Below are positions 26,101 through 33,608 of a stretch of DNA of 43,979 nt, piece by piece. The stretch lies in contig JAJRVQ010000048.1 in assembly GCA_024277255.1 (NCBI GenBank), positions 42,501 to 86,479 on the forward strand. The letters run 5' to 3'. Positions within the stretch are counted from its first letter, which is position 1. Each line of letters opens with the position of its first letter. The notes under the pieces are model-generated. The model made no database searches. It worked only from the letters and a program-made list of their open reading frames with translations, and was not told where the DNA came from. The stretch comes from Acidobacteriota bacterium. GTDB taxonomy: Bacteria; Acidobacteriota; Thermoanaerobaculia; Multivoradales; SZUA-115. The position numbers and the translations under genes were made by a program.

Positions 26101-29100
26101 AAGGTCGGGAAGGTCGGATCGGGAGCGTCGCCGTAGTCGGCGGCGGCGCCGATGAGCACGGCGTAGTCCTCCACCTCACCATCCGAGGCCGGACCGGTAA
26201 AGGAGACGACACCATCGGTGGTGCAGCGGAAGCGGGCGAACTGTCCGCCGGCGACGGCGCTCGCCGGCACGGCGAAGCTCAAGCTGTTGACCCCGGCCAC
26301 CAAGGCTTGTCCGCCGGGGAAGAGTTCTTCCGAGGCTCCGGTCCAATCGCCGTTACCCTCGAAGTCGATCCAGGCCGAGAGGGTGCAGGCGGCCGAGGCG
26401 GTGACATCGATCGTCGCCATGCTGCCGGGAGTGAGCAGGCTGGTGAAGATCACACCGTCTTCGTCGTCGCCATGGTTGCAGCTACCGACGACCAGAGCGC
26501 CGGCCGTCCCGTCGTCGCCGAAGGCCGCGGCGTTGGGTTGGCCATCCATTTCGGAATCGACACAACTTCCCAGGTAGAGGCTACCGACCCCGTGGCTGGC
26601 CCCCGCGTTGACCGCCAAAGTCGGGAAGGTCGGATCGGGGGCATCGCCGAAGTCCAAGGGCATGCCTATCGCGACCTCATAGTCCTCGACCTCGCCGTCG
26701 GTGGCCAAGCCGTCGAACGAGACCGGCCCATCGGTGGTGCAGCGGAAGCGGGCAAAGGTGGTCCCCGGCACGGCGGACGACGGCACCGCGAAGGTCAGGT
26801 TGTTGAGCGCCGCGGCCAGCGGCTGGCCGCCGGGGAAGAGGTTTTCACCGGCGTCCAGCCAGTCACCATCAGCGTTGAAGTCGATCCATGCGGAGAGCGT
26901 GCAGTTGTCGCCCGCGACCACATCGAGGGTCGCCATGCCACCGGCGGTCAAGGCGGAGGTGAAGCTCACCCCGTCCTCGTCGTCCTCCACGGCCATCCCC
27001 TCTTGCGGCTGGAAGCCGGCGCACTGGCCGAGAACCGTACCGCCCAGGCCCAGGTCATCGCCGTCGGCCGCCGCTGAGGGCTGGCCATCGAGTTCGCTGT
27101 CCACACAACTACCGAGGAAGACGAAGCTGCCGGGGACCAGCACGTGCGCCGCTCCCTGGTTGGCCAGCAAGGTCGGGAAGTTGGGATCGGGGGCGTCGCC
27201 GAAGTCCAGATCGCCGAGGGTGATCTGGTAGTCCTCGACCTCGCCGTCCGAAGCCAGTCCGGTAAAGGAGACAAGACCATCGGTGGTGCAGCGGAAACGG
27301 GCGAAGGTGGCCCCGGGAACCGCCGACACTGGTACCGGGAAGGTGAGAGCGTTACCGGCCACGCCGGGGAGGATCGCCTGCCCGCCGGGGAAGAGATCTT
27401 CACCGGCACCCGCCCAGTCGCCGTTGCCGTCGAAGTCGATCCATGCGGAGAGCGTGCACGCCTCGTTGGCGCGCACGGTGATGCGACCGGTGCTGCCGGC
27501 CACCAGCGTGTTGTCGAAGACAACTCCGTCTTCATCATCCCCGTTGGCACAGGGTCCGAAGACCGGACCGGTGATCGCCAAATCGTCGCCATCGGCGGCG
27601 GCGGAGGATTGGCCATCGGCATCGGCATCGACGCAGAAGCCGAGATAGACACCGCTGCCCAGAGTGTGACGGGCGCCATCGTCGATCAACAAGGTCGGAT
27701 AGATCATGCCCGGCGCATCGCCGAAGTCCTCCACCGAGCCGATCGTCACCCGGTAGTCCTCGACCTCGCCATCCGTCGCCTGACCGGTGAAGGAAAGCGC
27801 CCCATCGGTGGTGCAACGGAAGCGGGCATAGGTCGGACCGGTGACCGCGGCGGCCGGAACCGTAATGGTCAGCGCGTTGCCACCCACCACCAGCGACTGG
27901 CCACCGGGGAAGAGCTCGTCGTCGATCTCGTCCCAGTCTCCGTCAGCGTTGAAGTCGATCCAGCCACTGAGGACGCAAGGCGCGTTGGCGATGACGTTCA
28001 ACCCTGCCGTCGCACCGGCGACCAAACCGGTAGTGAAAACGACCCCGTCTTCGTCGTCACCACCGGAGCAGTTGCCCATGGTCACGGTTCCCGCGGCGAG
28101 GTCGTCACCGTCAGCGTTCGCCGCCGGCTGGCCATCGCCTTCGGCGTCGATACAGGCTCCGAGGAAGACCTGACCACCCAGCAGATGGCTGGCACCGCCA
28201 TTGGCGACGAGGGTCGGATAGGTCGGATCGGGAGCATCGCCGAAGTCCAGGCCGGTGATCTTCACCGCGTGATCTTCAACCTCGCCGTCCGAAGCCTGGC
28301 CGGTGACATCCACCGCGCCGTCGCTGGTACAGCGGAAGCGGCTCACCGTGTCGCCGGCGATCGCGCCGGTCGGCACCGCGAAGGTAAGACTGTTGAGCCC
28401 CGCCGCCAGGGCGACGCCGCCGGGGAAGAGATCCTCACCACTGCCGCTCCAATCGCCATTGCCGTCGAAGTCGACCCAGGCGGAGAGCGTACAAGTGGCT
28501 GAAGAGGTGACATCGACGCTGGCCATCGAGCCGGCGACCAGCAGGCTGGTGAAAGTGACACCGTCTTCGTCGTCGTTGCCGACGCAGGTGCCGAACGCCG
28601 GTGAGCCGGCAACCAGGTCGTCCCCGGTGACCATCGCGTTGGGCTGACCATCGGTCTCCGGGTCGACACAGGAACCCAGGAAGAGTCCGCTACCCAGTAG
28701 ATGGCTGGCGCCGTTGTTGGCCGCCAGGGTCGGGTAGGTGGGATCGGGAGCGTCACCGAAGTCGGCCAACGTACCGATGGTGACTACATAGTCTTCAACC
28801 TCACCATCCGAGGCCTGGCCAACAAAGCCGGCCGATTCATCGGTGGTGCAGCGAAAACGGGCGCCGCTGGAGCCCGCCGCCGCCCCCGCCGGCACACTGA
28901 ACGACAAATTGTTGGTTCCGGCGGTCAAGGCCATGCCGCCGGGGAAGAGATTCTCGTCGGCGGCAAACCAGAATCCGTTGCCGTTGAAATCGATCCAGGC
29001 GAACAGCGTACAAGGAGCATTGGCCACGACGTCGAAGGTCGCCATCTGGCCGGCGATGAGCGGGCTAGTGAAGGTGACTCCGTCCTCGTCATCGCCATCG

Positions 29101-29918
29101 ACGCAGGTACCAAAAACGGTGAGGCTGGTGGCGAGATCGTCGCTGTCGGCAGCGGCGCTGTTCACCCCGTCACTTTCCGCGTCGACGCAGGATCCCAAGT
29201 AGACGGTACTTCCGAGAAGATGGCGCGCACCGTTGGCGGCCAACGTCACCGGCAAAAAGAAGGGGGCATCACCGAAATCGATCGGCGGCGGCGGGACGGT
29301 TATGGTCACCGCGTAGTCCTCCACCTCGCCGTCCGAGGCCAGGCCGGTGAATCCAACCGGTCCATCCGTGGTGCAACGGAAACGGGCGAAGGTGCTGCCG
29401 ACTTCCGCCGCGACTGGCACGGGAAAACTCAGCGTCGTGGTGCCTAAGTTGAGGAACTGACCCCCGGGAAAAAGTTCGTCACCGGCGTCGGCCCAGCTGC
29501 CATCGGCGCCAAAGTCGATCCAGGCGGACAAGGTACACGCATCGTCGACGGTGACGGCGATCTGCGCGTTGACTCCCTGGGCGAGCGCGGTGACGAAGAC
29601 CACCCCGTCTTCGTCGTCCGTGCCACAGGTGCCGATCGCCGGGCTACCCACATTGATGTCATCGCCATCGGCATTCATCGAGGCCAGTCCATCCGCTTCG
29701 GCATCGACACAGGTACCGAGATGGACTCGACTACCGGCGAGCACCACGTGGCGAGCACCGTCGCTAGCCAACAGTGTCGGATAGGTCGGATCAGGAGCAT
29801 CGCCGAAGTCGAGGGCGATCTGCGCCAAGGCACTGCCGGAGGCCATCCCCCAGAGCAATACCGAAAGACCGGACCAGCGAAACAGTGTGCGCAAGCGCAA
29901 CAACCGGATGCACGACAT
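23019..29918 (-). CDS. Giant secreted protein with nine GEVED domains and three DUF11 domains
   Basis: The 2299-residue protein begins with a signal peptide ending GSALAQ. Nine tandem domains of about 172 residues follow, each running from DFGDAPDPTYPT to SDGEVEDY and matching the GEVED domain. Each unit has four cysteines in fixed places (LGxCVDAE, GxC, CTLSAWIDF, RFRCTTDG), likely forming disulfides, and an Asp-rich DxDGDD motif likely to bind calcium. From about 1604 to 1966 there are three DUF11 repeats (ADLSVTKADSVDP to VTDTLPAGVTFVSTSG). A Big-like domain and a beta-sandwich follow, and the protein ends IFSDGFESGDTSAWS. I chose ATG 29918 for its AAGGAG site six bases upstream; ATG 29939 is an alternative. 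It is probably a surface adhesin or stalk protein. Confidence 0.85.
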   Translation of the reverse strand: MSCIRLLRLRTLFRWSGLSVLLWGMASGSALAQIALDFGDAPDPTYPTLLASDGARHVVLAGSRVHLGTCVDAEADGLASMNADGDDINVGSPAIGTCGTDDEDGVVFVTALAQGVNAQIAVTVDDACTLSAWIDFGADGSWADAGDELFPGGQFLNLGTTTLSFPVPVAAEVGSTFARFRCTTDGPVGFTGLASDGEVEDYAVTITVPPPPIDFGDAPFFLPVTLAANGARHLLGSTVYLGSCVDAESDGVNSAAADSDDLATSLTVFGTCVDGDDEDGVTFTSPLIAGQMATFDVVANAPCTLFAWIDFNGNGFWFAADENLFPGGMALTAGTNNLSFSVPAGAAAGSSGARFRCTTDESAGFVGQASDGEVEDYVVTIGTLADFGDAPDPTYPTLAANNGASHLLGSGLFLGSCVDPETDGQPNAMVTGDDLVAGSPAFGTCVGNDDEDGVTFTSLLVAGSMASVDVTSSATCTLSAWVDFDGNGDWSGSGEDLFPGGVALAAGLNSLTFAVPTGAIAGDTVSRFRCTSDGAVDVTGQASDGEVEDHAVKITGLDFGDAPDPTYPTLVANGGASHLLGGQVFLGACIDAEGDGQPAANADGDDLAAGTVTMGNCSGGDDEDGVVFTTGLVAGATAGLNVIANAPCVLSGWIDFNADGDWDEIDDELFPGGQSLVVGGNALTITVPAAAVTGPTYARFRCTTDGALSFTGQATDGEVEDYRVTIGSVEDFGDAPGMIYPTLLIDDGARHTLGSGVYLGFCVDADADGQSSAAADGDDLAITGPVFGPCANGDDEDGVVFDNTLVAGSTGRITVRANEACTLSAWIDFDGNGDWAGAGEDLFPGGQAILPGVAGNALTFPVPVSAVPGATFARFRCTTDGLVSFTGLASDGEVEDYQITLGDLDFGDAPDPNFPTLLANQGAAHVLVPGSFVFLGSCVDSELDGQPSAAADGDDLGLGGTVLGQCAGFQPQEGMAVEDDEDGVSFTSALTAGGMATLDVVAGDNCTLSAWIDFNADGDWLDAGENLFPGGQPLAAALNNLTFAVPSSAVPGTTFARFRCTTDGPVSFDGLATDGEVEDYEVAIGMPLDFGDAPDPTFPTLAVNAGASHGVGSLYLGSCVDSEMDGQPNAAAFGDDGTAGALVVGSCNHGDDEDGVIFTSLLTPGSMATIDVTASAACTLSAWIDFEGNGDWTGASEELFPGGQALVAGVNSLSFAVPASAVAGGQFARFRCTTDGVVSFTGPASDGEVEDYAVLIGAAADYGDAPDPTFPTFAASNGAAHLLGSGVYLGSCVDADLNGQPAGLADGDDNVAGNPVFGSCTGGDDEDGVVFTSVLAAGGTATIDVTASAACTLAGWIDFSGDGDWMDAGEDIFPGGQALVAGVNSLTFPVPASVAVGDTFARFRCTTDGAVNFLGVASDGEVEDYVVTLGQALDLGDAPDPTYPTFIFNNGASHILGSGVFLGSCVDGEGVGLPTAAADGDDTVAGNPIFGSCAGGDDEDGVTFTSVIVAGQMASVDVVASAACTLSAWIDFAGDGSWAEAGDDIFPGGQILAAGTNSLSFPVPVGEVASPTFARFRCTTDGAVGFTGQATDGEVEDYRVTAFTAVADLSVTKADSVDPVIAGNNLTYTVTVANAGPSAAMNVAVTDTLPAGVTFVSTSGCAEDPVGIAVCSLGTIAASSSKQYTITVTVDSATLGTITNTASVTSSTPLINTGDDTAMEDTMVIAEADLTITKSDSVDPVVAGTALSYTVTVQNNGPSDAAGVAVADTLPAGVTFVSTTGCAEDPAGVPTCTLGALVAGASAQYTIMVTVDPATLGTITNMASVTASTTLINTGDDSVSEQTMVNAQADLSVAKTDSVDPVASGGTIIYTIDVTNSGPSVAANVVATETLPAGVTLVATAGCAEDPNGVPACSLGNLAPGAMVQYTVEVTVDAGTPSGTLTNSVTVSSDAFDPISSNDTATEDTQLDADPPTVTLVNSINDTGDGVLEECEEARTSINRLLVTFSEPVQDPAGDSDPDDVTNPANYLLLAAGADEDFSTAVCGPPAGDDVVISIAGVTYDDVTFTATLDLGGILGDSLYRLLTCGSTSIRDLAGNPLDGDGDGTGGDDFIRTYRVERTNLLLNGHFDCTIDSWVTVSAIPGEIGYSAEDFDGSSVSGSAAVTNLGGSTDFSIGQCTNLIGGGLCTLTGAVKVQAAGGVLLGVSKVCEYFTLPGCGGASLGFDQDLSLLFDTGGLWQDVQLITPPPTAAASALCSFDIRTATGENFDLFLDQAILTCTQPIFSDGFESGDTSAWSSVVP

Positions 29919-30267
29919 AGCAATCTCCTTGGGCCTCATTCGAGTCGGGTCGTCACCTTGACGGATTCTGCAGCTTCTCTGAGTAGTGATATCTGCAGGG
30001 AGACCATTTCTCCTCCACCATGGTCTGTGGGCGTACTCTTCGCCGCCCCAACCAGCCAGGCAAGACTCACAACATTCGACGCAGCAGACTCAACTCGCTG
30101 GTGAGCCTTCCTGTGCAGTGATTGACACTGATTGTACACCATAGCCTTCACCTAAATTCGCACACTTCGCCTTACTATTCATTGATAGAAAATTCGGTAA
30201 CAATCTTGCGTCGTCACAGGCTACGACCCCAATCCGGCAGCCCGCCGTCTGCTAACCTGCCCGCCCT
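29919..30267. other. Divergent AT-richer promoter region between the giant gene and tyrS
   Basis: It holds the leader of the giant gene on the minus strand, with a possible -10 TACAAT at 30137-30142 (read on minus) and a CAGTG/CACTG dyad at 30116-30130. It also holds the promoter region of tyrS on the plus strand. A small reading frame of 23 codons (29936-30007, minus) has GGAGGAG before its ATG and its stop overlaps ATG 29939. No RNA gene or riboswitch was recognised. Confidence 0.5.
30253..30258 (+). promoter_or_regulatory. -10-like element before tyrS
   Basis: TAACCT (TANNNT) ends nine bases before the tyrS ATG, and no Shine-Dalgarno sequence is present. It fits a leaderless or nearly leaderless transcript. 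Confidence 0.4.
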
Positions 30268-31500
30268 ATGAGTGAGCCAGCCAACCCCATCACTTTTCCG
30301 CCCGTCGATGAGCAGATGGCGCTGCTATCTCGCGGTGTCGTCGACCTGGTGGATCCCGACCAGTTGCGTTCGAAGCTGGAGCGTTCCCGCCGGCAAGGCA
30401 AGCCGCTGACCATCAAAGCCGGCTTCGACCCTTCGACCCCCGATCTGCACCTCGGCCATACGGTCTTGCTGCGCAAAATGCGCCATTTTCAGCAGCTCGG
30501 CCATCGGGTCATTTTCTTGATCGGCGACTTTACCGGCATGATCGGTGATCCCACGGGCAAGAAGACGACCCGTCCCCAACTCACCCACGAGCAGGTCGAG
30601 GCCAACGCCGCCACCTACCAGCGCCAGGTCTTCAAGGTGCTCGACAGCGAAAAGACGGTGGTCGACTTCAACAATCGGTGGTTGGGAAAGCTGGGCGCCG
30701 CCGGCATCGTGCGGCTGGCCGGCAGCTACACCCTGGCTCGCATGATGGAGCGCGACGACTTCCGCAAGCGGTACAAGAACAACGAACCGATCGCCCTACA
30801 CGAACTCCTCTACCCACTGGTCCAAGGCTACGACTCGGTGGCGCTCGAAGCCGATGTGGAATTGGGCGGCCACGATCAGATCTTCAATCTGTTGGTCGGT
30901 CGCAACCTGATGCGCGACCGCGGCATGGAGCCGCAGGTGGTGCTCACCGTTCCCTTGCTGGTGGGAACGGACGGCAGCGAGAAAATGTCCAAGAGCCTGG
31001 GCAACGCCATCGCCCTCGAAGATGCGCCGCGCGAGGTCTACGGCAAAGCGATGTCCATACCGGACGAGTTGATGTGGGACTGGTTCCTTCTGCTCACCGA
31101 CCTGAGTGAGAGTGAACTGGCCGAGAAGAGGCGCCGGTGCGAGGCCGGCGAGCTGCACCCCAAGCAACTCAAGCAGCAACTCGCCCACCAACTGGTCGCC
31201 GACTATCACGGCCAACAAGCCGCCGAGGAGGCACAACGCGAGTTCGACACCGTTTTCGCCAAGGGCGGAATCCCGGATGAGATGGCGGAGTTCAAACTCA
31301 GCGTGATGCCCCTGGCCAAGCAGCTCACCGCCGCCGAGTTGGCCACCAGCAACAGCGAAGCGCGCCGACTGATCCGCCAAGGCGCCGTCTCGATCGATGG
31401 TGAGAAGGCGACCGACGCCTTTCTCGAACTGGCCAGCCGCGAGGAACCCTACCTGTTGAAGGTCGGCAAGCGCCGTTTCGCCCGCCTGAGAATTGGCTGA
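30268..31500 (+). CDS. tyrS: Tyrosyl-tRNA synthetase
   Basis: This enzyme charges tRNA-Tyr. The 410-residue protein has the class I signatures HLGH (61-64) and KMSKS (239-243). The [14 protein letters not shown] segment near 86-99 and the long distance between the signatures match the TyrZ-like bacterial group. An S4 RNA-binding domain covers about 345-408 ([18 protein letters not shown]). The upstream region shows no T-box; a -10-like hexamer lies nine bases before the ATG. The ApbE-like gene follows after 18 bases. Confidence 0.95.
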   Translation: MSEPANPITFPPVDEQMALLSRGVVDLVDPDQLRSKLERSRRQGKPLTIKAGFDPSTPDLHLGHTVLLRKMRHFQQLGHRVIFLIGDFTGMIGDPTGKKTTRPQLTHEQVEANAATYQRQVFKVLDSEKTVVDFNNRWLGKLGAAGIVRLAGSYTLARMMERDDFRKRYKNNEPIALHELLYPLVQGYDSVALEADVELGGHDQIFNLLVGRNLMRDRGMEPQVVLTVPLLVGTDGSEKMSKSLGNAIALEDAPREVYGKAMSIPDELMWDWFLLLTDLSESELAEKRRRCEAGELHPKQLKQQLAHQLVADYHGQQAAEEAQREFDTVFAKGGIPDEMAEFKLSVMPLAKQLTAAELATSNSEARRLIRQGAVSIDGEKATDAFLELASREEPYLLKVGKRRFARLRIG

Positions 31501-31505
31501 ACGGC

Positions 31506-31511
31506 TACAAT
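31506..31511 (+). promoter_or_regulatory. -10-like element before the ApbE-like gene
   Basis: TACAAT, a close match to the -10 consensus, ends seven bases before the ATG at 31519. It lies in the 18-base space after tyrS. No Shine-Dalgarno sequence is present. Confidence 0.5.
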
Positions 31512-31518
31512 CAAGCCC

Positions 31519-32523
31519 ATGTTGACCTGGGCCTTGATTCTCGCCTCCACCCTCAGCCTGAACTCACCCCCCGCCGAGGCCTTCCGGCTCACCACCACGG
31601 CCTTCGGTCGGGAGGTGCTTCTGGAGGTCCACGGACCGCAGCGAGAGGAGGCCAAGGTCGCGCTGTCGGCGGCACTCGCCGAGATGCGAGCCATCGAGCG
31701 TCTGACCGACCCCGACGGGACCGAGCCCGGCGGCCTGGGTCAACTCAACCGGGCCGCCGGCGACGGCCAGGTCGAGATCGATTCCAGGCTGGGCGAGATT
31801 CTCCACCGAGCCGCTGATTTTTGTCAGTGGTCCGAGGGTGCCTACGGCCCGCTGGGCGGCCAGCTCAATGCCTTGTGGCACCGCGGCGACGACGGCCTCG
31901 ACGATCCAGCGACCTCGACGCAGCTACCGGCGGCCGTCGCCAGTAGTCGATGTGGGCTGCTGATCCTCACTGAAGAGGGGCTCAAGGCCGAGTTGGCGGA
32001 GGGCACCCGCGCCGATTTGTTCGGCTTCTCCGCCGGCTTCGCCGTCGACCGAGCGGCGGCCATCCTCGGCCTCCACGGCATCACCAACGGTACCGTCTCT
32101 CTCGGCTCGGTGAGCCGCAGTTTCGGACCGGGCGCCGACGGCCGTGGATGGCTCGTGCCGCTTCCCGCGCTGGCTCAGCTCGGTGAGGCGCCGAACAGCC
32201 TATGGCTACTCGACCGCGCAATCGCGGTAGCGGCTGTCGACGATCTCGACCTCTTCTCCGCCGGCCACCGTGTCGCCCCGTACATTCACCACCGCAAAGG
32301 GCTCCCCGCCAAAGGGATCTTGGCGGTGTTGGTATCGACCGAGTTGGCCATCGATTCCCAAGGGCTGGCCAGCTGCCTGTTCGTCAGCGGTAGTCACGAC
32401 GGCCAGATGCACCTCGGTTCCCTCAAGCCGGCTCCCGCCGTGCGCTGGCTGCTGGGGCAAGGCAGCGGTAATCCCCTGGTGGTCGATTATCACTGGACCG
32501 ACATCTCGCGCGGCAGCCGGTAG
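31519..32523 (+). CDS. ApbE-like FAD:protein FMN transferase family protein, exported
   Basis: The 334-residue protein has a short signal peptide (residues 1-21, ending PPAEA). Its layout follows ApbE: an N-terminal helix with MRAIERLTDPDG and LGQLNRAAGDGQVEI, then WSEGAYGPLGGQLNALWHRG, then ADLFGFSAGFAVDRAAAIL in place of DLGGIAKGYAVDRA, then HRVAPYIHHRKGLPAKG and AIDSQGLASCLFVSG near the metal-binding Asp. Some family positions differ: the usual GGD after the nucleotide site reads LGSVSRSFG, and the AxxAT motif is altered. It may be an active flavinyltransferase that attaches FMN to exported redox proteins, or a degenerate relative. The fur gene faces it with a two-base gap. Confidence 0.72.
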   Translation: MLTWALILASTLSLNSPPAEAFRLTTTAFGREVLLEVHGPQREEAKVALSAALAEMRAIERLTDPDGTEPGGLGQLNRAAGDGQVEIDSRLGEILHRAADFCQWSEGAYGPLGGQLNALWHRGDDGLDDPATSTQLPAAVASSRCGLLILTEEGLKAELAEGTRADLFGFSAGFAVDRAAAILGLHGITNGTVSLGSVSRSFGPGADGRGWLVPLPALAQLGEAPNSLWLLDRAIAVAAVDDLDLFSAGHRVAPYIHHRKGLPAKGILAVLVSTELAIDSQGLASCLFVSGSHDGQMHLGSLKPAPAVRWLLGQGSGNPLVVDYHWTDISRGSR

Positions 32524-32525
32524 CC

Positions 32526-32963
32526 TTACTTTTCGGCGCAGCCGGTGCACAACCCTTGGATCTGGAGGTTGTGCCGAGCCGGCACAAAGCCATGCGCACG
32601 GCAGATCTCCGCCTGCATAGCGGCGATCCCGGGGCTGACGAACTCGACCACCCGGCCGCAGCGCGTGCAGACGAGGTGGTCGTGCTCCTGCCCGGCGTGG
32701 ATATGCTCGAAAAGATAGCGGTTGCGCCCCAACCGATGCTTGCGCACGAGGCCACATTCGACCATCAGGTCAAGATTGCGGTAGACGGTGGCACGCGAGA
32801 TCTTCATGCCGTTGTGCTGCATGGCCTCCAGCAGGCAGTCCGCATCGATGTGCTGGTGCTGGTCATAGATTTCATCGAACAGCGCCAACCGCTCCTGGGT
32901 CACCCGCATCCCACGCCCTCGTAGGAAGCGAAGAAACTGATCGCGTTCGGGCAGATGTGCCAT
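32526..32963 (-). CDS. Fur-family metal-responsive transcriptional regulator
   Basis: The 145-residue protein has the winged-helix DNA-binding part (MRVTQERLALFDEIYDQHQHID, ISRATVYRNLDLMVECGLV) and a dimerisation part. The metal sites are visible as His87, His89, His94, Asp95 and His96, and two CxxC pairs (Cys99/Cys102 and Cys139/Cys142) that bind structural zinc. It could be Fur, PerR or Zur; the sequence does not decide. GGGAG lies about ten bases before the ATG. A TGA/TCA 7-1-7 dyad stands 30 bases upstream, suggesting autoregulation. Confidence 0.9.
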   Translation of the reverse strand: MAHLPERDQFLRFLRGRGMRVTQERLALFDEIYDQHQHIDADCLLEAMQHNGMKISRATVYRNLDLMVECGLVRKHRLGRNRYLFEHIHAGQEHDHLVCTRCGRVVEFVSPGIAAMQAEICRAHGFVPARHNLQIQGLCTGCAEK

Positions 32964-32993
32964 GTGGAATCGCTCCCGCCGGGTTGACTTTAC

Positions 32994-33008
32994 TGAGACA
33001 CTATCTCA
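32994..33008. promoter_or_regulatory. Fur-box-like 7-1-7 dyad upstream of the fur-family gene
   Basis: On the minus strand it reads TGAGATA-g-TGTCTCA. Six of seven positions pair in the 7-1-7 layout used by Fur, PerR and Zur boxes, with the outer TGA/TCA of the Fur consensus. It lies between the divergent fur-family and PGPGW genes. Confidence 0.5.
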
Positions 33009-33111
33009 AGACTCGAGAAGGTTCCCGGACGGTCACCGTCCGCTGGGTCAACAGCCCTCCACCCCGCCGAGCTCTGCTCAGCCGCGACCTCTGTGATAGA
33101 AAACGATCGAT

Positions 33112-33444
33112 ATGGTGTCGACCGACGGCTCCAGTGGCGATAAGCCCACAGACTCACCAGCACCGCGCCGCGACCGCCGGCGGCTGCGTTCATTGCCGCT
33201 GCTGCCGCGCATCGCCATCTTCGTGGGTGGCTGGACGCTGATCCTCATCGGTGTCGCCGGGCTGTTCCTCCCCGGCATCCAAGGCATCGCCTCGATTCTT
33301 GCCGGCGCCGCCTTGCTGTCGTTGATCAGCGAGTTGATCTTCAACCTCCTCGGCCGCCTGATGCAGCGCTGGCCCAAACGGTGGAGGAAGATCCAGGCGG
33401 CACGCCTCAAGCTCTACCGCCGGCTCAGCCGACGATTCCGCTAG
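33112..33444 (+). CDS. Small PGPGW-type transmembrane protein
   Basis: The 110-residue product has a charged, Arg-rich N-terminus and two hydrophobic helices: LPRIAIFVGGWTLILIGVAG and, after LFLPGIQG, a second helix to about residue 77. The C-terminal tail is very basic. The GLFLPGIQGIASILAG turn fits the family of putative transmembrane proteins named PGPGW after the motif in this loop. The function is unknown. The ATG has no evident Shine-Dalgarno sequence. It is divergent from the fur-family gene. Confidence 0.7.
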   Translation: MVSTDGSSGDKPTDSPAPRRDRRRLRSLPLLPRIAIFVGGWTLILIGVAGLFLPGIQGIASILAGAALLSLISELIFNLLGRLMQRWPKRWRKIQAARLKLYRRLSRRFR

Positions 33445-33527
33445 TGAACCGGCGAATCGGGTAGCACGGCGCGGGCAGTAGCCACACACCAGATTAGCCC
33501 GCCGCCGCCCAAATGGGTAGCCAGGGC

Positions 33528-33562
33528 CACCCCGCGGGGTGTTGTCGCTGTCCCGACAACAC
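33528..33562. promoter_or_regulatory. Two overlapping perfect palindromes upstream of the cytochrome gene
   Basis: CACCCCGCGGGGTG is a perfect 14-base palindrome at 33528-33541. It overlaps by three bases a stem-loop with nine-base perfect arms, GTGTTGTCG (33539-33547) and CGACAACAC (33554-33562), around CTGTCC. They end 46 bases before the cytochrome ATG. They could be an operator, a terminator for the upstream gene, or both. Confidence 0.6.
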
Positions 33563-33608
33563 GAAACCCTGGTGCAATCAGCAACTATCACCATTGAGGG
33601 GCACCGAC

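Noticed and set aside
25557..28502. Long plus-strand reading frames opposite the giant GEVED gene
   Set aside because: They are antisense shadows created by strong third-position G+C bias and the repeated coding units; they lack ribosome-binding sites and family similarity.
29940..30267. T-box or other riboswitch before tyrS
   Set aside because: No T-box core sequence was seen, and the -10-like element nine bases before the start leaves no room for a leader if used.
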